Shown here one piece after another: positions 59,746 through 64,000 of a DNA stretch of 64,000 nucleotides. The position numbers and the translations under genes were made by a program. How positions within the stretch are numbered: position 1 is the stretch's first letter; each line of letters starts with the position of its first letter. Origin of the DNA: Ruania albidiflava DSM 18029 (GTDB lineage: Bacteria > Actinomycetota > Actinomycetes > Actinomycetales > Beutenbergiaceae); contig NZ_ATWL01000003.1 in NCBI RefSeq assembly GCF_000421225.1, positions 62,001 through 126,000 of the forward strand, in the 5' to 3' direction. A model generated the notes under the pieces. The model worked only from the letters and a program-made list of their open reading frames with translations, was not told the origin of the DNA and ran no database searches.

Positions 59746-60189
59746 TCAGAGGCCGGAGCCCTCGAAGCTCTCGGTCGAGGTGGAGCCGTCCATCGTGTAC
59801 AGGTAGCAGATGACCTCGCGGTCGTCGGCCTGGTCCCAGGTGTCCTCGCTCGGGCCGATGAAGTTGATGTCCAGCGAGGACTCCTGGTAGCCGGTGCCGA
59901 CGAAGTCCTCGAACGCCGGGACGCACTGCTCCCCAGCGGCCGTCTGGATCGCGTCGTTGCCGGGGAAGTCGCCGTCGTCCATGTCGAACTTGAAGAACAC
60001 CTGGGCGTCGTGCTCCTCCGAGCAGTCCACCTCGGGGATCTCGGTGATCTCCCCTTCGAAGTCCGAGGAGTTCAGGCAGGTGCCGACGTCAGCGCTGGCG
60101 ACCTGACCACCACAGGCGGCGATCGAGGCGGTCACCCCGACAGCACCGACGACGGCCAGGGCGGCGCGAGAAATACGAGCAGTGTTCAT
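59746..60189 (-). CDS. Septum-formation-family lipoprotein
   Basis: This 147-residue secreted lipoprotein has a signal MNTARISRAALAVVGAVGVT and lipidation Cys26 in SIAACGG. The mature domain has the pattern of the septum-formation family (DVGTCLNS, VDCSEEHDAQVFFKFDM, EQCVPAFEDFVG, DREVICYLYTMDGS) with four Cys for two disulfides. ATG 60189 has TTTGGGGAGACTC upstream; TACGAT (60246-60241) is a likely -10, giving a leader of about 45 bases with a small ACGGGA/TCCCGT hairpin. Its cellular role is not firmly known. Confidence 0.82.
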   Translation of the reverse strand: MNTARISRAALAVVGAVGVTASIAACGGQVASADVGTCLNSSDFEGEITEIPEVDCSEEHDAQVFFKFDMDDGDFPGNDAIQTAAGEQCVPAFEDFVGTGYQESSLDINFIGPSEDTWDQADDREVICYLYTMDGSTSTESFEGSGL

Positions 60190-60404
60190 GAGTCTCCCCA
60201 AAGCGTCACGACGGGACAGTCTTCCCGTTCTCCGGCAGTCATCGTAAGCGCCCGACCAGGCCCGAGGAACGCGGCGCCACGGGTCGAACTCCCCATGTGA
60301 CCAGGCCAACACCGGCTCCGTAGCCAGGGCGCGAACACCCCGAGCAGTCCCGACCCAGGTGAGAGATGCCGGTCCAGGTGCGCTGCGCCGTCGTCCGCGG
60401 CGGC

Positions 60405-61400
60405 TCAGGCGAGCAGGAAGTGCAGCACGAAGAACAGCACGGCAGCGACCGCGGCAGCCGCCGGGATGGTCAGCACCCAGGCGACCCCGATGCTGCGCGC
60501 CACGCCCCAGCGCACTGCGGAGGCCCGCTTGGTAGCACCCACACCCATGATCGCCGAGGTGATGGTGTGCGTGGTGGAGATCGGCGCGTGGAAGATGAAC
60601 GCCGTGGTGTACAGCACACCGGCGGAGACCGACTCGGCCACGAACCCGCGCGCAGGGTCCAGCTCGATCACCTTCCGCCCCAGGGTCCGCATGATCCGCC
60701 AGCCGCCGGAGTAGGTGCCCAGCGAGATCGCGCTGGCTGCGGCGAGCTTGACCCACAGCGGGATGTCGGTACCGGTGTGCCAGCCGGCAGCCACCAGCGC
60801 CAGCACGATCACCCCCATCGTCTTCTGCGCGTCCTGCAGGCCGTGGCCCAGGGCCATCGCAGCCGCCGAGACCGTCTGCGCCACCCGGAACCGGCGCTGG
60901 GTGCGCCCCGGGGCGGCGTTCCGGAAGATCCACAGCACCGCCACCATCACCACGTAGGCGAGCAGGAACCCGACCAACGGCGAGGCGACCATCGGGATGA
61001 CCACCTTGTCCAGGATGACCGTCCAGTGCACTGTGGACATCGAGGCCAGCCCGGCGCCGGTGAGCCCGCCGATGAGCGCGTGCGAGGAGGAGGACGGCAA
61101 ACCCTTCCACCAGGTGATCAGGTTCCAGGTGATCGCACCCATCAGGCCGGCCAGCACCACGACCAGACCGCTGGTGCCCTCCGGAGCGTCCACGATGCCG
61201 GACCCGATGGTCTCGGCCACCCCGGTGCCCAGCAGTGCACCGACCAGGTTCATCACTGCCGCCATCAGCAGCGCCGCACGCGGGGTCAGGGCCCGGGTGG
61301 AGACCGACGTGGCGATCGCGTTCGCAGCATCGTGGAACCCGTTCGTGTAGTCGAACGACAGTGCGATGACGATGACGAGGAGGACGAGGACGAGCTCCAC
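60405..61400 (-). CDS. pit: Inorganic phosphate transporter, PiT family
   Basis: This 331-residue low-affinity phosphate (metal-phosphate) symporter has the two PiT signatures, FDYTNGFHDAANAIATSVST near 15-34 and GGWRIMRTLGRKVIELDPAR then STTHTITSAIMGVGATKRAS in the C-terminal half. It has about ten membrane helices and a central loop. The GTG begins 4 bases after the DUF47 stop, so both are one operon. Confidence 0.94.
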   Translation of the reverse strand: MELVLVLLVIVIALSFDYTNGFHDAANAIATSVSTRALTPRAALLMAAVMNLVGALLGTGVAETIGSGIVDAPEGTSGLVVVLAGLMGAITWNLITWWKGLPSSSSHALIGGLTGAGLASMSTVHWTVILDKVVIPMVASPLVGFLLAYVVMVAVLWIFRNAAPGRTQRRFRVAQTVSAAAMALGHGLQDAQKTMGVIVLALVAAGWHTGTDIPLWVKLAAASAISLGTYSGGWRIMRTLGRKVIELDPARGFVAESVSAGVLYTTAFIFHAPISTTHTITSAIMGVGATKRASAVRWGVARSIGVAWVLTIPAAAAVAAVLFFVLHFLLA

Positions 61401-61404
61401 CGGC

Positions 61405-62046
61405 TCAGGACTCCTTGAGCACGATGGTCTCGACGAAGTTGGCGACCTTCTCGAAGGAGTCGGCCGCCTGCTCCAGCACGTCGATGATGCCCTTGAGCTT
61501 GAACATCTCGATCACCGCGGCCGGGCTCTCCTGGTACCGGGGGCTCTGGAACAGCAGCGCGAGCAGCTCGCGGTAGATGCGGTCCGCCTCGTTCTCCAGC
61601 CGGTTCACCTCGATCCAGTACTCGGTGAGCTCCTCGTTCATGTCCTGCAGCTTCGGCATCGCCGCAGCGGTCAGCTCGGCGGCCCGCTGCAGCGTGGACA
61701 CCTGCTCGGTCACCCCCTCCGGCAGCTCGTGCACGCGGTAGAGCACGATCAGGTCGCCGGCAGCCTCCATGCTGTCCATGCAGTCGTCCAGCGCGGAGGC
61801 CAGGTTGTAGATGTCGTCCCGGTCGAACGGGGTGACGAACGTCTGGTTCAGCCGCCGCATGATCGCGTGCGTGCTGTCGTCGGCGTCGTGCTCGGACTGC
61901 TTGAGCTGCTCCGCGTACGGGGGGCGCTCGGCCGGCGGGGCGCCGATCAGCTGGGCGAGCTGGTCCGCCCCGGTGACCAGGTGACCGGCCGAGGTAGCCA
62001 GCAGGTCGAAGAACGTCACGTCGCGTGGGGTCAGGCGGAAGCGCAC
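61405..62046 (-). CDS. DUF47 Pit accessory protein
   Basis: This 213-residue helical PhoU-like protein of the DUF47 family, usual partner of PiT carriers, has LKQSEHDADDSTHAIMRRLN and EVNRLENEADRIYRELLALL, the two E/D-rich metal-binding helices, and ends FVETIVLKES. It likely tunes Pit activity. The GTG at 62046 has CTGGAG upstream; TAGCCT (62088-62083) is a good -10. There is no Pho box, so this operon is not obviously starvation-induced. Confidence 0.93.
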   Translation of the reverse strand: MRFRLTPRDVTFFDLLATSAGHLVTGADQLAQLIGAPPAERPPYAEQLKQSEHDADDSTHAIMRRLNQTFVTPFDRDDIYNLASALDDCMDSMEAAGDLIVLYRVHELPEGVTEQVSTLQRAAELTAAAMPKLQDMNEELTEYWIEVNRLENEADRIYRELLALLFQSPRYQESPAAVIEMFKLKGIIDVLEQAADSFEKVANFVETIVLKES

Positions 62047-62304
62047 AGCAGACTCCAGGAGGGGTGGGAGGGCAACTCGAACAGGCTAGAGCATTCCAGG
62101 CGGCTGTGGTCCGCGCGGGGCGTGACGTGGCCCGCACGTGGGGCGTGGGCCGCGCGGGGCGGGGGAAAGGACACCGGGCCGCCCAGCGCCTGACGGCGCG
62201 AAGGCCGCTCGAAGCGGCAGATGTTGGAGCCCGGGGCTAGCGCGACCCGGTGTCGCGGCCCAGTGTACGAGGCGGATCTGGGTGCTGCAGCACGCGGGCG
62301 GGAG
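62047..62304. other. Gap between glnR and the Pit operon
   Basis: 258 bases with no supportable ORF. It contains the Pit-operon promoter (TAGCCT at 62083-62088, minus strand) and GC-rich inverted fragments such as GGCCGC...GCGGC near 62205. No tRNA or U-tract terminator is seen. Confidence 0.4.
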
Positions 62305-63057
62305 TCAGTCGGCCGGCGAGGGCTCTGCCGGCGGGGGCTCTGCCGGTGGGAGGTGGGCTGTCGGTGGCTCGGACGGTGGGCGGTCCGCCGGCAGGTCGAA
62401 GCGGTACCCGACGTTGCGCACCGTGCCGATCAGCTGGTCGTGCTCCGGACCGAGCTTGGCGCGCAGCCGGCGGATGTGCACGTCCACGGTGCGGGTGCCG
62501 CCGAAGTAGTCATACCCCCACACCTCCTGCAGCAGCTGTGCCCGGGTGAACACCCGCCCCGGGTGCTGGATGAGGAAGCGGAGCAGCTCGAACTCCTTGT
62601 AGGTCAGGTTCAGCGCGACCCCGCGCAGCCGGGCGGTGTACCCGCCGGGATCGATGGTCAGGTCGCCGGCCTCGATCTGGTCCGGGTCGCCCGGCACGTC
62701 CACGTCGCCGGCTCGTTGCACCAGCAGCCGCAACCGCGCGTCCAGCTCGGCGGGGCCGGCGGTGGCGAGCACGATGTCGGCCACACCCCAGTCGGCGCCG
62801 ACCACCGGGAGCCCACCCTCGCCCAGCACCAGCAGCACCGGATGCTCCACCCCTGCGGCGTGCAGGGTGCGGCAGACGCCCCGCGCCAGGGCGAGGTCCG
62901 CCCGGCCGTCCACCACCACCACGTCGGCGTCGGTGCGGGACAGCGCCGCGCGCGCCTCCGGTGGGGCAAGGTGGACCCGGTGGTGCAGCAGGGCGAGCGC
63001 TGGTACCACCGGTGGCCCGTCCGGGGGCGCGGTGGTCAGCAGCAACAGGTCTGCCAC
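62305..63057 (-). CDS. glnR: GlnR-type orphan response regulator
   Basis: This 250-residue transcription factor resembles GlnR, the actinobacterial nitrogen regulator. The N-terminal receiver-like domain has [19 protein letters not shown] and [20 protein letters not shown], as in GlnR, without a typical phosphorylation pocket. The C-terminal OmpR winged helix has [40 protein letters not shown] and [13 protein letters not shown] then [10 protein letters not shown]. An unusual Pro/Glu repeat tail ends the protein ([20 protein letters not shown]). GTG 63057 has GGAG upstream. Proximity to mshD and pst genes matches the mycobacterial glnR neighbourhood. Confidence 0.88.
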   Translation of the reverse strand: MADLLLLTTAPPDGPPVVPALALLHHRVHLAPPEARAALSRTDADVVVVDGRADLALARGVCRTLHAAGVEHPVLLVLGEGGLPVVGADWGVADIVLATAGPAELDARLRLLVQRAGDVDVPGDPDQIEAGDLTIDPGGYTARLRGVALNLTYKEFELLRFLIQHPGRVFTRAQLLQEVWGYDYFGGTRTVDVHIRRLRAKLGPEHDQLIGTVRNVGYRFDLPADRPPSEPPTAHLPPAEPPPAEPSPAD

Positions 63058-63149
63058 GTGCGCTCCTCCCGACCTGACGCCCTTACCCTAGCGAGTGCCC
63101 GGCGTGCTCTTCGCCGTCGAACGCCGCGGCGACCATTACGATCGACCAG

Positions 63150-63170
63150 ATGAGGTGGACCGAGGCATGA
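63150..63170 (+). CDS. Leaderless mini-ORF before the 63.2-kb membrane gene
   Basis: ATG AGG TGG ACC GAG GCA TGA encodes MRWTEA. Its ATG lies 7 bases after TACGAT (63137-63142), and its TGA overlaps the ATG of the main gene (ATGA at 63167). This fits a leaderless mini-ORF coupled to the gene behind it. Confidence 0.4.
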   Translation: MRWTEA

Positions 63171-63895
63171 TCAGCGGCACGTTCCGCGCCGTGGTGACTG
63201 CCACGGCGGCGGCCGGTATCGGCATCACTGCCTTCGGCGACCGGTTCCTGCTGGTCATCACCGTCGCAGGGATCGCCGCCCTGTTCGCGATCGGCTGGCC
63301 CACGCTGGTGGAGCTGCCCGCACGCCGGGGCGCGGCGATCGTGCTGCTGCTCACCGGTGCCGCCTCGATCGGCCTGCTGCTGCTCTGGGACGACCTGCTC
63401 TATGTGGCGGTGGTGCTCGGGCTGGCCGTCGTCGGCGCGTTCGTGCGCGAGCTGGCCCGCCGGGACGGGCGACCACGGCTGGTGGAGTCGGTCTCCGGGG
63501 TGGTGACCGGCGCCGTCGTGATGGCCTCGGCCGCCGGCTGGTTGGCGATCGGCACCGGGAAGGTCTCCGTTGGGCTGCTGCTGGTGGGTGCGGTGACGTT
63601 GACCGTCTCCTCGGCGTGCACTGCGCTGCCGATCCCCGGGTGGCTCGGCTCGGCTGCAACGATCGTGCTCGGCTGCGCCTCCGGGCTGCTGGTCGGGTCG
63701 CTGATCGAGGTGGTCGGGCTGCTCACCGGGGGCCTGGTGGGCCTGGCCGCCGGGGTGCTCACCGCAGCGGTCCATGCCCTGTTCGGGCAGTTCCCGGCCT
63801 CCGGCAGGCCGACGGCGGCACTTGCAGCGGCGATGCTCCCGGTCGCCGTGGCAGGGGTGCCGGTCTACGTCGTGGGTCGGCTGGTGCTGGGCTGA
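63167..63895 (+). CDS. Polytopic membrane protein, unknown function
   Basis: This 242-residue protein has about seven to eight hydrophobic helices (for example VVTATAAAGIGITAFG, FLLVITVAGIAALFAIGWP, GLVGLAAGVLTAAVHALFGQ), with a polar loop VRELARRDGRPRLVESVSG in the middle. It resembles conserved actinobacterial membrane proteins adjoining glnR, but I cannot name a family. ATG 63167 is coupled to a 6-codon mini-ORF; the longer frame from 63095 would run through the promoter. Confidence 0.7.
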   Translation: MISGTFRAVVTATAAAGIGITAFGDRFLLVITVAGIAALFAIGWPTLVELPARRGAAIVLLLTGAASIGLLLLWDDLLYVAVVLGLAVVGAFVRELARRDGRPRLVESVSGVVTGAVVMASAAGWLAIGTGKVSVGLLLVGAVTLTVSSACTALPIPGWLGSAATIVLGCASGLLVGSLIEVVGLLTGGLVGLAAGVLTAAVHALFGQFPASGRPTAALAAAMLPVAVAGVPVYVVGRLVLG

Positions 63896-63967
63896 GCGTC
63901 CGTCCTGCACAGGAGCCGGCGGGAAAAGGCCTCGCAGCGGCGGCCGGTGCTCGGTAGGCTGACGCTC

Positions 63968-63979
63968 ATGTGGCTGTGA
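63968..63979 (+). CDS. Leaderless 3-codon mini-ORF at the window end
   Basis: ATG TGG CTG TGA encodes MWL. Its ATG is 7 bases after TAGGCT (63955-63960), a classic actinobacterial -10. Its TGA overlaps a GTG (GTGA at 63976) that opens the next frame. Confidence 0.4.
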   Translation: MWL

Positions 63980-64000
63980 CCCTCACCTGTCCTGTGCCCG
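63976..64000 (+). CDS. Start of a further gene, cut by the window edge
   Basis: The frame from GTG 63976 reads MTLTCPVP and runs off the edge. The only evidence is its position behind a strong -10 and the coupled mini-ORF. The product cannot be assigned. Confidence 0.3.

Overview
The window is a gene-dense, very GC-rich piece of an actinobacterial chromosome. Mycothiol synthase (mshD), a GlnR-type orphan regulator, DUF3073, two deazaflavin (F420)-type oxidoreductases and a septum-formation lipoprotein all point to Actinomycetota. The purF-purM-DUF3073 and mshD-ppk-NUDIX-pst-glnR neighbourhoods fit Micrococcales (a Ruania/Georgenia/Beutenbergia-like organism). I cannot fix the genus from sequence alone. 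There is no phage, insertion sequence, CRISPR array or rRNA; four tRNAs are present.

Layout. 1-6.7 kb: fatty acid desaturase, a cold-shock gene with a terminator-like leader hairpin, a sterol-carrier-type protein, a small membrane protein, purF-purM, DUF3073 and two envelope proteins. 6.9-11.4 kb: a large secreted nuclease/5'-nucleotidase. 11.5-16.1 kb: an AhpD-like protein, then a MocR regulator divergent from a Tm-1-like / TIM-barrel / cupin operon. 16.1-16.9 kb: gene remnants beside a tRNA-Glu-Asp-Phe cluster. 17-27.6 kb: housekeeping and repair genes (metallopeptidase, galE-surE, msrB, nagB, DNA-3-methyladenine glycosylase, an HTH-MFS pair, aldo/keto reductase). 27.7-36.7 kb: a carbohydrate locus with ROK regulator, ABC importer without ATPase, GH89 alpha-N-acetylglucosaminidase and a Tat-exported phosphoesterase with a beta-propeller. 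36.7-47.4 kb: amidohydrolase and SLC13 transporter sharing a symmetric promoter, two DHA2 drug exporters with an F420-type reductase and a 30-residue ORF, TetR, DUF1361. 47.5-64 kb: tRNA-Lys, FAD lactone oxidase, PLP deaminase/aldolase, mshD, polyphosphate kinase, NUDIX/phosphatase, pstSCAB behind a Pho box, low-affinity phosphate transporter with its DUF47 partner, and glnR.

Two properties cut across the window. First, many genes have a TANNNT-like -10 hexamer 6-7 bases before the start codon, which means leaderless mRNAs. In three places the leaderless start opens a 3-6 codon mini-ORF whose stop overlaps the start of the main gene. Second, several intergenic gaps hold long perfect palindromes that recur as families (CGATACC-type at 17.5 and 59.6 kb; CGCGAACGC-type at 47.6 and 55.3 kb; TCGGAGGTA-type at 2.6 and 11.4 kb). 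Most lie where a U-tract-less, often bidirectional terminator would be expected.

Functionally, the last 14 kb is a phosphate block: polyphosphate synthesis, high-affinity Pst uptake, low-affinity Pit uptake and a nucleotide/phosphate hydrolase. It sits next to the nitrogen regulator glnR and the thiol gene mshD. The secreted nuclease/nucleotidase at 7-11 kb could feed the same need by releasing phosphate and nucleosides from external DNA.
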